Counted from the stretch's first letter, positions 1 through 9,002 are shown. The stretch: DNA of 64,000 bases from Rhodopirellula baltica (GCA_002901265.1 PPHI01000006.1:62001-126000); one strand, 5' to 3'. Notes: a model not told the origin generated them from the sequence alone. Program-made: numbers and translations.

Positions 1-2
1 CG

Positions 3-272
3 TTTGGCTATGCAATCTGGGTCCATCGCCAAGGCTGGGTACTGGTCTCGATCGCGAACCTTGCCCTATTCATCACTGTCGCCTCTTACCAGGGACACCA
101 AAGCGGGCGTCTGTACCGAATCAACTGGCCAATCGCTGCCGGCATCTTGTCGCTTGGGGTGGGGCTCGCGATCACAACGGGAAAGACGGGTGCATATTCA
201 ACCCTTTCAACCAGACTCCGCGTTTCTCGTAGCGAAACATCGTCCGCTGGCAAGTTGCTGCCGGGATTTTGA
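3..272 (+). CDS. C-terminal fragment of a membrane protein (cut by window edge)
   Basis: An open frame runs in from the left edge and stops at TGA 270-272, giving about 89 residues. It has two hydrophobic stretches that look like membrane helices (beginning GWVLVSIANLALF and WPIAAGILSLGVG), separated by a short polar loop, and then a polar Ser/Arg-rich tail. This is the end of an integral membrane protein whose start lies outside the window. The family cannot be recognised from this part. The overlapping frame in the same region has no hydrophobic pattern and is a shadow. Confidence 0.5.
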   Translation, partial: FGYAIWVHRQGWVLVSIANLALFITVASYQGHQSGRLYRINWPIAAGILSLGVGLAITTGKTGAYSTLSTRLRVSRSETSSAGKLLPGF

Positions 273-349
273 GTCGCTGCAACGACGATCGCATTTAGTC
301 AATACGAATCGAATCAGACTTTCCACAAGCTTGGTCGATTGGCAAGATA

Positions 350-1570
350 GTGTCGCAAGAGGCGATTCCATTGACGAGCGATCTCACCCGACGGGCCCAC
401 GATTCGATGCGACAACACTGGCAACTGAACCCGGAAATCGACTACCTCAACCACGGATCGTTTGGGGCCACTCCGACGATCGTTCAACAGGCTCGTATCG
501 AACTGATCGAGCAACTTGAATGCGATCCCATCCGCTTCCTGGCCCCCGAACGCGAACTCGAACCAAAACTCGATTTGGTGCGTGACCGGCTCAGCGATCT
601 GATCGGTTGTGATAGCGATTCACTGGTCTTCGTTCGCAATGCGACCGACGGAGTCAATGCTGTCGTACGTTCGCTGCCGCTGAAAGCCGGAGACGAGATC
701 GTCATCACGGACCACGGATACAACGCATGCAATAACGCCGTCCGATTTGTGGCGGAACGCGCTGGCGTGACAGTTCGAGTCGCAAAGGTTCCTTTCCCAA
801 TCGAATCGCCAGAACAGGTCGTCGCTAGCATCGAGTCGGAACTGACAGATCGAACGCGGCTGCTGGTCGTCGACCATGTCACCAGCCCCACCGGACTCGT
901 TTTTCCGCTGCAACGCCTGGTCCGGCTTGCACATTCCCGTGGGGCCAGAATCCTTGTAGACGGTGCACACGCCCCCGGCATGATTCCGCTGGACATGCAA
1001 CATATTGGCGCCGACTATTACACCGCCAACCACCACAAATGGTTGTGTGCCCCCAAAGCTTCAGGCCTGATGTATGTGGATCGTAAGTGGCACGACGAAG
1101 TTCGCCCAACGGTGATCAGCCACGGTGCCAACAAACAAAATGACGGACGCAGCCGCTTGCTGGCCGAGTTCGACTGGCCGGGGACTTATGACGTGACGCC
1201 GATCCTGGCCGTTTCGAACGCCATCGATTTTCTGCAGTCGCTGTTGCCGGGTGGCCTGTCCGAATTGATGGCCCAGAACCGAGAAAATGCCCTCCAAGCT
1301 CGAACGATCCTTAACGATGCCTTGGACAGTGATCCCGCTGCTCCAGAGTCAATGATCGGCTCGCTCGCCGCAGTCACCCTGCCCCGCGAACGGTTCGCAT
1401 CAGCGGGCGACCTCACGGTGTTTCAAAAGTACCTTTACGAAAAGCACAAGATCGAAGTACCAACATTCATGGGCCCGAATTCGACACCGATCTTGCGTGT
1501 CTCGATGCAGGCGTATAACGATCTGTCACAAATCGAACGCCTGGCAAATATCCTGAAGTCAACGTTCTAA
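350..1570 (+). CDS. Class V PLP-dependent aminotransferase (isopenicillin N epimerase-like)
   Basis: A 406-residue cytoplasmic PLP enzyme of the class V fold. The N-terminus has the family motif YLNHGSFGATP. The middle carries VDGAHAPG, whose Asp should contact the pyridine nitrogen, followed by ANHHKWLCAPK, where K230 is the expected PLP lysine. The combination resembles isopenicillin N epimerase (CefD)-like proteins, which are common in bacteria that make no beta-lactams, so the true substrate is unknown; cysteine desulfurase-like activity is an alternative. The start used is GTG at 350; an ATG at 407 would remove 19 residues and keep the fold intact. The gene converges on hemH with only 16 bases between stop codons. 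Confidence 0.85.
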   Translation: MSQEAIPLTSDLTRRAHDSMRQHWQLNPEIDYLNHGSFGATPTIVQQARIELIEQLECDPIRFLAPERELEPKLDLVRDRLSDLIGCDSDSLVFVRNATDGVNAVVRSLPLKAGDEIVITDHGYNACNNAVRFVAERAGVTVRVAKVPFPIESPEQVVASIESELTDRTRLLVVDHVTSPTGLVFPLQRLVRLAHSRGARILVDGAHAPGMIPLDMQHIGADYYTANHHKWLCAPKASGLMYVDRKWHDEVRPTVISHGANKQNDGRSRLLAEFDWPGTYDVTPILAVSNAIDFLQSLLPGGLSELMAQNRENALQARTILNDALDSDPAAPESMIGSLAAVTLPRERFASAGDLTVFQKYLYEKHKIEVPTFMGPNSTPILRVSMQAYNDLSQIERLANILKSTF

Positions 1571-1600
1571 CGTGACGGTGCTCGCACTAACGTGACGGTG
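1567..1600. repeat. Short direct repeat spanning two convergent gene ends
   Basis: The 14-base word CTAACGTGACGGTG occurs at 1567-1580 and again at 1587-1600. The first copy contains the stop codon of the aminotransferase and the second contains the TAG stop of hemH on the other strand. A local duplication could have created one gene end from the other. Confidence 0.7.
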
Positions 1601-2642
1601 GTCCGGGACGGCGTGGAGTGTAAGTACAACAGTCCTGCGGACAGACATCATGCCAAGGGCCCAGTCCCCCGACGCATTCCTTTTCAACGCTCCCATCCAA
1701 TCGCTCCTGAACCAACTTTCGAATCATGGAAACAAAACTTGGATGAACACCGGCCGTAGCGGCACGCTTCATTGAGATTCCACGCTCGTTGCAAAGCGTC
1801 GCCGCTTCATCGTCCAAGTCATAGAGAACTTCCATGTGATCGCTAATGAAACCGATCGGCACGATAACCAGATGCCGGATCTTTTTCTCACTGTCCATCG
1901 ATTCGATTTCGTCACAAATGTCCGGCTCCAACCAAGGTTGCTGTGGGGGCCCACTACGACTTTGGTAAACCAGTTTCCAGTCGACCACTCCGGCCGAATC
2001 GGCGACCAATTGGCAAGCCTCCTTCAACTGCTTGACGTAGTCGCAATTGTCAGCCATCGACATCGGGATGCTATGCGCTGTGAATAGCACGGTTGTCTCG
2101 GATGCGTCCGAATTCAGTTCATTGATCGATTGCTTCACGCCATCGGCGACCGCATCGATAAAGCCGGGATGGTTGAATCCCATACGAACTTTCTCGACAA
2201 CCGGCGCACCGCCACCGACCTGCTGCTGCGCATCGATGATGTTCTCGCGATACTGGCGACATCCGCTGTAGCTGCTGAACATGCTGGTAAAGAAAGCCAA
2301 CGCCCGCTTTCGACCGTCGGCCTTCATTTGCTGGAGCACGTCAGGCAGCAACGGATTCCAGTTTCGATTCCCCCAGTAGATTGGCAAATCGACATCGTTC
2401 TGAGCGAATTCAGCTTTCAATGCGTCCAACAATTCCCGATTTTGGTCATTGATTGGACTCACACCGCCAAAGGTCTTGTAGTGTTCGGCGACTTCGAGCA
2501 TCCGTTCACGCGGAACGTTCTTCCCGCGCAAGACATTCTCAAGAAATGGCATCACGTCCTCGGGTCCTTCGGGACCACCGAAGGACACGAGGAGAAACGA
2601 ATCGTAGGGAAGTTCGTTGCCGGCTGGGGGCTGATCGGTCAT
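1587..2642 (-). CDS. hemH: Ferrochelatase
   Basis: Ferrochelatase inserts Fe2+ into protoporphyrin IX (or coproporphyrin III in the alternative route), the last metal step of haem synthesis. The 351-residue protein has the family landmarks: LLVSFGGPEGPEDV near the start, YWGNRNWNP at about 89-97, the catalytic histidine in FTAHSIP (H190), YQSRSGPP, and the acidic metal-side motif DHMEVLYDLD (E271). The start at 2642 (MTDQPPAG) is preferred because it sits at the usual distance from the first motif; a longer frame to 2729 adds 29 residues without family character. C128 in SYSGC and a C-terminal group C323, C334, C338 and C339 resemble the ligand pattern of ferrochelatases with a [2Fe-2S] cluster. 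The cluster is an inference. Confidence 0.93.
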   Translation of the reverse strand: MTDQPPAGNELPYDSFLLVSFGGPEGPEDVMPFLENVLRGKNVPRERMLEVAEHYKTFGGVSPINDQNRELLDALKAEFAQNDVDLPIYWGNRNWNPLLPDVLQQMKADGRKRALAFFTSMFSSYSGCRQYRENIIDAQQQVGGGAPVVEKVRMGFNHPGFIDAVADGVKQSINELNSDASETTVLFTAHSIPMSMADNCDYVKQLKEACQLVADSAGVVDWKLVYQSRSGPPQQPWLEPDICDEIESMDSEKKIRHLVIVPIGFISDHMEVLYDLDDEAATLCNERGISMKRAATAGVHPSFVSMIRKLVQERLDGSVEKECVGGLGPWHDVCPQDCCTYTPRRPGPPSR

Positions 2643-2767
2643 AAGCGGATGTGGAGGCGTACGTGAGCATTTGGATCTTGCAGCCCTATTTTTAACAAGC
2701 GTCAATCTCGTCAAAAGGGGGCTCGGCAAGAACTCACCTCCGGCTGCCGACCTGAAACCGGGCCAAC

Positions 2768-3319
2768 TTAGAACAACTGGACGCTACCTGCGGCTGCGGA
2801 GGCAGCCTGAGGCAACTTTCGCCATCGATGATCGTAGCCGACCTGCAACACAAACGTGACCCAAATGTTCCCCGCGGCGGTTTCCACTTTCAGATCAAGC
2901 TGATCTCCAGGCGAAGTCGTGCTATTGAGCAGGATTCCGCGAGAAGTCAAAGGAATCCCCAGATCAGTGCTGACGCCATAGTCCAAGAGGTTGTTTTTGA
3001 ACCGCCCCAGCAATTGATTTCCGAGCTCCCCGATCCAATCCGAAGCCAGCTCCATATCCTGACCGCCCAGTTTTGCGATCACACACGCATGCGAGGTCAA
3101 ACTGAGTGATCCAGACACACCGGGTCCGTCCAATCGCGTAAACGAAGCGATCGTTTCACAACCAGACGTTGGGCATTCGATGGTCTCGTTGAACACCGCT
3201 GCCAAGCTATCGCAGTTCGCGTGCTTGATCGTTACCTCGTCGCCCGAGTAGTACTCCAGTACCTCGGCGAGGGCGCTAAAGAGGCCCTCCGTGCAAACGT
3301 CTTTTGCCAGCTGATTCAT
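2768..3319 (-). CDS. CheX-like (CheC/CheX fold) protein, copy A
   Basis: A 183-residue cytoplasmic protein. The central helix DWIGELGNQLLGRFKN matches the characteristic helix of CheX/CheC-type domains, in which the Glu and Asn act in dephosphorylating CheY-P. The start MNQLAKDV (ATG at 3319) is chosen by alignment with the second copy at 63436-63975, which begins MSELAKDI. The two share the N-terminal helix, the DWIGEL-NQL-GRFKN helix, the segment YGV-LGIP, and a C-terminus ending in a short acidic or hydrophobic strand finishing LF. No chemotaxis gene lies beside either copy. A role in resetting a response regulator is inferred from the fold only. The frame is open further upstream to 3481 but without conserved character. 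Confidence 0.7.
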   Translation of the reverse strand: MNQLAKDVCTEGLFSALAEVLEYYSGDEVTIKHANCDSLAAVFNETIECPTSGCETIASFTRLDGPGVSGSLSLTSHACVIAKLGGQDMELASDWIGELGNQLLGRFKNNLLDYGVSTDLGIPLTSRGILLNSTTSPGDQLDLKVETAAGNIWVTFVLQVGYDHRWRKLPQAASAAAGSVQLF

Positions 3320-3714
3320 GAAAGCCCCTGCCGCAGCATGTTGATGATTCGAGCTGTCGGGGCAAACAGCTTTGTAAGTGTCTTTGCGGCTGTTCGATCC
3401 GTTCCGGATGTCACTTCCGCCTGATAGCCGACCCTGGCCAACCGTCGCGCTCCTGAACGCAAAGCGGAGGCCGCTTTGCACGGGATATCAACTGACATCC
3501 CGGGTATCGGAGATAACAATGTTTGAATCTCGTCGTTGCTACAGTTTCCAAAATCATTGTTGCCCAACCAATCGACGCGAACGTCCGCTGACGAATGAAG
3601 GAACAACATCTGGAAAGTAGCCTATCTCACTCGGGCGATGCCTGAGAAATCTGGATTGGATGCAAACCCTTGGACGCCCGAGGCAGCGTCCAAAACAACT
3701 GACCGACACGGCGA
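3320..3714. other. Gap between the CheX-like gene and the sulfatase
   Basis: About 395 bases without a convincing gene. A minus-strand frame of 97 codons (3316-3609) ends in a TGA that overlaps the ATG of the CheX-like gene, which could indicate translational coupling. Its product has no recognisable motif and a competing frame is open over the same bases, so it is not called. No clear terminator is seen. Confidence 0.4.
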
Positions 3715-5175
3715 CTAAAGTTCCGTCCCATCGTCAACGGCGTAATACGCTGACATCTCCGACCACCACAATTGCAAGCGACGACGCATCTGCTCGACCA
3801 CTTCCGGGTGCTCCTCAAACAAGTTCTTCGCCTCGCCGACATCGTCATCGAGGTCAAATAATTTCGCGGACGATCCGTCAACGTTCATCAGCAGTTTCCA
3901 CTTTCCCTCACGCATGGCCAGATCAGGACTGATGTGCGATTCTTTCCCAGGCTTGATGCTGCCGTAAACGCCATATTCCCAGAAAATCGGTGAATCCCGT
4001 TGTATCGGTTTTCCGAGCCAAGCGGTCGACAGATCCTGGCCATCGACCGATTCGGGAGATTCCACGCCAACGATCGAAGCGATTGTTGGCAACACATCGA
4101 TCGCGGCGACCACGGTCGAATCGTCAGTTTGACCAGCCGGTATCGTTCCGTTCCAGCGAACTAGAAATGGCATCCGAATCCCGCCCTCGAACAAACTCCA
4201 TTTACGACCAAACAATGGCCCGGTAAATCCTGGCGGCTGATGCCCTGCTTTGTAGTAACGTGGCCAATCGGTCGGCCCATTGTCGCTGGTGAATACGACC
4301 AGCGTTTCCTTCTCAAGTCCAAGATCATCGATCTTGTCGAGTAGTCGCCCAACCTGGCGATCCATCTCGTCCAGCACAGCAAAAAAATCGATGTCAGGCG
4401 GATTGTCAGAACGTCCTTCCCACTTTGCCCGCTGCTCCTCGGCGGGCAGATGCACGTCATGAACATCATTTGGAAAGACGCGGACATAGAACGGACCGTC
4501 ACGATGCTGATCAATAAACTCGATCGCGCGATCAACATACGTTTCGGTCGTTTTGTGCTTTGGCAAATCCAAAACTTCGCCGCGTCCGTGTTTCCAACTC
4601 AGCTCTTGATTCCCCGTTTTACTCCATAAGATCCGGTCCCCGAGCCCCTCGAATGCCACCAAGGACTCGTCAAATCCATAGGCTTGTGGGAGAGGAGCGT
4701 CTTTCACATCACGCCCACCGCCCATGTGCCACTTCCCGAAATGCGCCGTCGCGTAGCCTTTTTGTTTCAGCAACTTGGCGAGCGTTGTCACTTCGGGGTT
4801 CAACCAATCCGGCATCTTGCGCCGTTCGTTGGCAGCATGAGCAGCAAGGAACGAATGGATGCGGTGACGCTGCGGGTACTGGCCGGTGGTGAGTGCGACA
4901 CGTGAGGCCGAACAAATTGGCGAGTTGACATAAAAGTTCGTGAACTTGGTCCCTTCCGCAGCCAACCGGTCGATATTCGGCGTCTTCATCGCAGGATTGC
5001 CGAAACAACTGGGGTCGGCAAAGCCCATGTCGTCAATGAAAATGACCACAACATTCGGCGGCTTTTTTGTTTCCGCAGACACGGCCGTGCCCACAATGAA
5101 GCTCACAAGCAACGTGGCAATAAGAGTGCGTGCAGAGCCCTGCATTACCGAGTTCAGTGCAAATCGAAGTGGCAT
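3715..5175 (-). CDS. Secreted sulfatase (arylsulfatase A-like), CSASR active site
   Basis: A 486-residue sulfatase. After a signal peptide (about residues 1-34, ending AVSA) comes the metal-binding NVVVIFIDDMG (D48, D49) and the formylglycine motif C88-S-A-S-R92. Downstream are HFGKWHMGGG and the late metal site TSDNGPTDW. The canonical motif is C-x-P-S-R. Ala at the third position is tolerated in some bacterial sulfatases, so modification of C88 to formylglycine is likely but not certain. The start at 5175 is preferred over an upstream ATG at 5235 because the latter would run into the divergent gene at 5218. The likely substrate is a sulfated polysaccharide, as for most planctomycete sulfatases; the exact sugar cannot be read from the sequence. 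Confidence 0.9.
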   Translation of the reverse strand: MPLRFALNSVMQGSARTLIATLLVSFIVGTAVSAETKKPPNVVVIFIDDMGFADPSCFGNPAMKTPNIDRLAAEGTKFTNFYVNSPICSASRVALTTGQYPQRHRIHSFLAAHAANERRKMPDWLNPEVTTLAKLLKQKGYATAHFGKWHMGGGRDVKDAPLPQAYGFDESLVAFEGLGDRILWSKTGNQELSWKHGRGEVLDLPKHKTTETYVDRAIEFIDQHRDGPFYVRVFPNDVHDVHLPAEEQRAKWEGRSDNPPDIDFFAVLDEMDRQVGRLLDKIDDLGLEKETLVVFTSDNGPTDWPRYYKAGHQPPGFTGPLFGRKWSLFEGGIRMPFLVRWNGTIPAGQTDDSTVVAAIDVLPTIASIVGVESPESVDGQDLSTAWLGKPIQRDSPIFWEYGVYGSIKPGKESHISPDLAMREGKWKLLMNVDGSSAKLFDLDDDVGEAKNLFEEHPEVVEQMRRRLQLWWSEMSAYYAVDDGTEL

Positions 5176-5217
5176 ACCAATGGTCGTGCTGTCGGAATGA
5201 AACGTTTCAGGTGACGA

Positions 5218-5955
5218 ATGAACTATCAAAAACAAATCGTCTTCGTCTTTCTTGCCATCACCATCGCCGCCGCTTGGATCGCGGTCGGCGATCAGATCAG
5301 TTTGTCTAGTTTAGCCGAACGCGAAACACAACTACGCAACTTTCAAACCGACCACCCCCTGTTGGTGTATGGCGGCACGTTTCTTGTCTACGTCGTTGCC
5401 ACAGGACTTTCGATCCCGGGTGCGGCACTGATGACGCTGGCGATCGGCTGGTATTTCGAGTTATTGGAAAGCGTCGTACTGGTCAGCTTCGCATCGACGG
5501 CGGGTGCCACCATCGCGTTCACCCTCAGCCGTTACTTGTTTCGTCAGTCGATCGAAGACCGCTTCGGTGAGCGACTCAAATCATTCAACGAATCGCTCGA
5601 ACGCGAAGGCCCGTTTTATCTGTTCTCGCTGCGTCTGATCCCTGCCGTGCCGTTCTTTGTGATCAATGCAGTGATGGGCTTAACGCCGATCCGAACGCGA
5701 ACATTCTGGTGGGTCAGTCAAATTGGGATGCTGCCCGGTACGATCGTCTATGTTTATGCCGGTTGGAGTGTTCCTGATTTGCAACAATTGGCTGACGAAG
5801 GTGTCTCGGCTGCGTTCGGTCCCGGTCAAATGACACAAATCGCGATCGCGTTCACATTGCTGGGGCTATTCCCACTGCTGGCACGCTGGCTGATCAAACG
5901 CCTCCATCGCACCACCTCACCGACGCAAGACCAGCCTAGCGAGGACGCCACATGA
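5218..5955 (+). CDS. TVP38/TMEM64 (VTT-domain) membrane protein
   Basis: A 245-residue integral membrane protein with a first helix at residues 7-24 and the VTT/SNARE-associated core after it. Diagnostic segments are LSIPGAALMTLAIGWYF, SFASTAGATIAF-SRYLFR and FSLRLIPAVPFFVINAVMGLT with the conserved Arg-Leu-Ile-Pro, then GMLPGTIVYVYAG. Members of this DedA-related superfamily are linked to lipid scrambling or undecaprenyl-phosphate handling. An AGGTGA ribosome site precedes the ATG. Its TGA overlaps the ATG of the next gene by four bases, so the pair is translationally coupled. TVP38 proteins are often found beside or fused to such oxidoreductases, which supports a joint membrane-redox role. 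Confidence 0.88.
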   Translation: MNYQKQIVFVFLAITIAAAWIAVGDQISLSSLAERETQLRNFQTDHPLLVYGGTFLVYVVATGLSIPGAALMTLAIGWYFELLESVVLVSFASTAGATIAFTLSRYLFRQSIEDRFGERLKSFNESLEREGPFYLFSLRLIPAVPFFVINAVMGLTPIRTRTFWWVSQIGMLPGTIVYVYAGWSVPDLQQLADEGVSAAFGPGQMTQIAIAFTLLGLFPLLARWLIKRLHRTTSPTQDQPSEDAT

Positions 5956-7490
5956 ACGATCACGATAGCGAATTCGACCGAGAACTTCGCGACCAAGTTC
6001 ATCCGCCGGATTGGCGCAACCCAACGCCCAAGGGTCCCTATCAATTGGTCGTCATTGGCGCCGGCACGGCCGGCCTAGTCGCCGCGGCCGGGGCAGCCGG
6101 ACTTGGCGCGCGTGTCGCCCTGATCGAAAACGCGTTCATGGGCGGCGACTGCCTGAACTTCGGTTGCGTCCCGTCCAAAGCCCTCATCCGTTCGGCGCGA
6201 GTCGCGGCGACGGTTCGTGATGCAGATCGGTTTGGAATTCACGCTGCAGATTGGCAGACCGACTTTGCCGGTGTCATGCGGCGGATGCGAAAGTTGCGTG
6301 CGCAAATCAGTCCACATGATTCGGCCACAAGGTTCAGCAAACTTGGTGTCGACGTGTTCTTCGGCCAAGGGTCGTTTGTCGATGACGAATCGATCCATGT
6401 CCACACCGATGGTGGCGTCAACCGAGACGCCACATTGACGTTTCGCAGGGCCGTGATCGCCACCGGCGCTCGCGCCGCAGTGCCAAGCATCCCCGGCTTA
6501 AACACGATCGACTACTTGACCAACGAAACGCTGTTCTCGCTGACCGAGCTGCCGAATCGTCTTGGAATCATTGGCGCCGGTCCCATCGGATGCGAGATGT
6601 CACAAACCTTTTCTCGACTGGGATGCCAAGTTTCTTTGTTCGACCGCAATGATCGGGTCCTTCATCGTGAGGACGCTGCGGCCGCCGAAACGTTGACCGA
6701 ACAATTGAAGCGTGATGGCATCCAACTGTGTCTTGGATCACGCGATCTTCGGGTCCAATCCCGCGGTGATGAAACGCATGTCGTCTCGGGATGCCCGGGT
6801 GGTCAAGAAACGGTGTCCGTCGATCGATTGTTGATCGCGTCAGGACGCACTCCGAATATCGAACGTTTGAACCTGAGTTCCGCTGGAATCACCAGCACTA
6901 AACATGGCATCAACACTAATGATTTCCTACAGACCACCAACCCGAACGTTTACGCTGCCGGTGATGTGTGCTCGAAATTGAAATTCACGCACGCTGCCGA
7001 TTTCCAAGCACGCATCGTGATTCAAAATGCGTTGTTCGCGTTAGGGCCTTTCGGCAGGAAAAAGGCAAGTCAACTTTTGATCCCACGCGTCACGTACACG
7101 TCACCCGAAATCGCACAGGTCGGCATCACTGCGAAAGAAGCCGAAGCATCCGGCATTGGCATACAAACGTTTCATCAATCGCTCTCGGAAGTCGACCGCG
7201 CAATTTTAGATGGTGAATGTGAGGGATTCGTCACGATTCACGTTGCCAGAAAAAGCGATCAAATCTTGGGCGCTTCAGTTGTTGCCCAAAACGCTGGCGA
7301 GATGATTTCCGAAATCACCTTGGCAATGAACACCAAGGTCGGACTGTCTAAACTCGCTAATAATATCCACCCTTATCCGACGCAGTCAGACGCGATCCGA
7401 AAGCTGGGTGATCAGTGCAATCGCACCAAGCTCACGCCGCTGAACAAACGCCTCCTGTCATACTTGATGCGATGGAATGTTGGTCGCTAA
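5952..7490 (+). CDS. FAD-dependent pyridine nucleotide-disulfide oxidoreductase (MerA/Lpd-like)
   Basis: A 512-residue class I flavoprotein disulfide reductase. The FAD-binding Rossmann motif VIGAGTAGL lies at about 34-42. The redox-active pair C67-LNFG-C72 sits in GGDCLNFGCVPSK. The second nucleotide site is GIIGAGPIGCE, the second FAD site is YAAGDV, and the C-terminal dimerisation domain carries NIHPYPTQSD, the position of the catalytic His. The sequence resembles mercuric reductase, but the vicinal Cys-Cys pair that true MerA carries at its C-terminus is absent (the tail is LMRWNVGR), and there is no N-terminal HMA domain. Mercury reduction is therefore unlikely; a thiol or quinone-linked substrate working with the coupled TVP38 protein is a guess. 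Confidence 0.88.
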   Translation: MNDHDSEFDRELRDQVHPPDWRNPTPKGPYQLVVIGAGTAGLVAAAGAAGLGARVALIENAFMGGDCLNFGCVPSKALIRSARVAATVRDADRFGIHAADWQTDFAGVMRRMRKLRAQISPHDSATRFSKLGVDVFFGQGSFVDDESIHVHTDGGVNRDATLTFRRAVIATGARAAVPSIPGLNTIDYLTNETLFSLTELPNRLGIIGAGPIGCEMSQTFSRLGCQVSLFDRNDRVLHREDAAAAETLTEQLKRDGIQLCLGSRDLRVQSRGDETHVVSGCPGGQETVSVDRLLIASGRTPNIERLNLSSAGITSTKHGINTNDFLQTTNPNVYAAGDVCSKLKFTHAADFQARIVIQNALFALGPFGRKKASQLLIPRVTYTSPEIAQVGITAKEAEASGIGIQTFHQSLSEVDRAILDGECEGFVTIHVARKSDQILGASVVAQNAGEMISEITLAMNTKVGLSKLANNIHPYPTQSDAIRKLGDQCNRTKLTPLNKRLLSYLMRWNVGR

Positions 7491-7541
7491 GCTGACCATC
7501 AAGTCTTATCCCATCACAATGCTTTAGGAGCCTACTCTGCG

Positions 7542-8033
7542 ATGTCGACACGTGCCGAAATCATGTTGCCCGAATTTGATCGTGAGATGCCACGGACTCG
7601 CAAAATCCTTGCCGCGATCCCGGCCGACAAAATGGACTGGCAACCCGACGACAAGCTGCACACGATCGGTTGGAACGCCAACCATATCGCCGACTGCGCT
7701 GGATGGACGAGTCACGTGATCGACTACCCCGAGTTCGACATCCAACCCAAGGATTGCGAGCAGCCAGCAACACCCGAGATGACCGATCCCGCCGAAGTGC
7801 TGGCGTTGTTCGACAAAAATATCGCGTCGGCTCGGGAAGCGATTGCAGGGGTATCGGACGAAGAATTGGCAAAGCCTTGGTCATTGTTGATGGGCGGGCA
7901 AACGCTGTTCACGATCACCAAAGAAGACTGCCTGCGAACCTGGGTTTTCAACCACCTTGTCCATCACCGCGGCATCCTCTCGATCTACCTAAGAATGGCC
8001 GGCATCGACTCAGTCTCCGTCTACGAAGCTTAA
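7542..8033 (+). CDS. DinB-like four-helix metalloprotein
   Basis: A 163-residue protein with the helical pattern of the DinB/YfiT superfamily. MLPEFDREMPRTRKILAAIPADKMDWQPDDKLHTIGWNANHIAD covers the first two helices and includes the first metal histidine (NHIAD). The late FNHLVHHRGILSIYLRMAGI supplies the other two histidines. Such proteins bind a divalent metal through three His. Several act as thiol-dependent transferases (bacillithiol, mycothiol or glutathione), while most are uncharacterised. An AGGAG ribosome site lies about 10 bases before the ATG. It stands alone between the oxidoreductase and a convergent esterase. Confidence 0.85.
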   Translation: MSTRAEIMLPEFDREMPRTRKILAAIPADKMDWQPDDKLHTIGWNANHIADCAGWTSHVIDYPEFDIQPKDCEQPATPEMTDPAEVLALFDKNIASAREAIAGVSDEELAKPWSLLMGGQTLFTITKEDCLRTWVFNHLVHHRGILSIYLRMAGIDSVSVYEA

Positions 8034-8126
8034 AAAAACTTCAGCGACAGGAAGGCAAGCGGCAAGGAATTCCACCAACCGCTATCACACTCCATCGCGA
8101 GCCGGGGACCTAATCGAAAAGCCACT

Positions 8127-9002
8127 TCAGTTCTGCTTGATAAACTCAATTAGCATCGCGGCGACTTCGTCATCCGGCTCGCTCATCAAGTTTGCGACGG
8201 TTCCATGGTCACGACCTTGAACCTCGACAAAGCGAATGTGTTGGTGGCCAGCGGCTTTCATTGCCGCGACGAAAAAGCGGTTCTCTTCCGACCGTACCGG
8301 TAAATCATTGCTGCCCGCGATACACAAAAACGGTGACGTGTCAGCCGTCACATGGTACGCCGGTGCCGCGTCATCGATCACTTGTCGTGGCCGTGGCACC
8401 TTTCGCTCCGAACGCACCGTCGAGTGCGTGACCATCTGGCCTGCGACCGGCATGTACCCGGCGATATCGGTTCGCTTGACACCGTGCCGCGACAACAGCT
8501 CTGGATTCAAACCAACCATCGCTGTCAAATAGCCGCCGGCCGAATGCCCCGAGACAAAGACTCGTTGACTCGCGCCGCCCAACGCTTCGACTTCACGGTA
8601 AACGAACGCGACTGCTGCGGCTGCATCTTCCACATACGCCGGATAGGTCGCCGCCGGAGAAAGCCGATAGTTGACCGAAGCGACCGCGATTCCGTCGGCT
8701 GCAAACCGCTTCGCAATCGCCACGTCGTGCTCACCGGCCTTGTGCCCGTTCTTCAGTCCCCCGCCATGGAACCAAACGATCGTTGGAAAATCCTTGCTGC
8801 CCACCGGCAAGTACCAATCCAGCTTGCAACGACTTTGCTCGGCGTCACTGACCGACCCGGTCTTGTACGGAACGTCTGACACGATCCGCACTTCGCTGGC
8901 TTTGCTGAGTTCATCCGCAAACGATGAGGGCACCGCGAAACACGGAATGACGGCAAGCAAGAGCACTGGCAAAAGCACAAATCGTATCTGGCGGTTGGTC
9001 AT
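8127..9002 (-). CDS. Secreted alpha/beta-hydrolase (acetyl-esterase/lipase-like)
   Basis: A 291-residue hydrolase with an N-terminal signal peptide (LLPVLLLAVIPCFAVPSSFAD). The oxyanion-hole motif is WFHGGGLKNG, the nucleophile elbow GHSAGGY (catalytic Ser), the acid probably the Asp of GSNDLPV, and the catalytic His in GRDHGTV. This order matches BD-FAE/AXE-type carbohydrate or lipid esterases (hormone-sensitive-lipase-like). ATG at 9002 is chosen because it places a typical signal peptide at the start; an open extension to 9182 would overlap the promoter of the divergent alkC gene. The protein probably acts in the periplasm on acetylated or ferulated carbohydrate, which is an inference. Confidence 0.87.
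   Translation of the reverse strand: MTNRQIRFVLLPVLLLAVIPCFAVPSSFADELSKASEVRIVSDVPYKTGSVSDAEQSRCKLDWYLPVGSKDFPTIVWFHGGGLKNGHKAGEHDVAIAKRFAADGIAVASVNYRLSPAATYPAYVEDAAAAVAFVYREVEALGGASQRVFVSGHSAGGYLTAMVGLNPELLSRHGVKRTDIAGYMPVAGQMVTHSTVRSERKVPRPRQVIDDAAPAYHVTADTSPFLCIAGSNDLPVRSEENRFFVAAMKAAGHQHIRFVEVQGRDHGTVANLMSEPDDEVAAMLIEFIKQN

Noticed and set aside
3316-3609. 97-codon minus-strand frame overlapping the CheX-like start
   Set aside because: No recognisable motif and a second open frame covers the same bases; the ATGA overlap alone is weak evidence.
5952-7490. Mercuric reductase
   Set aside because: No C-terminal Cys-Cys and no other mer genes; only the generic disulfide reductase core is present.
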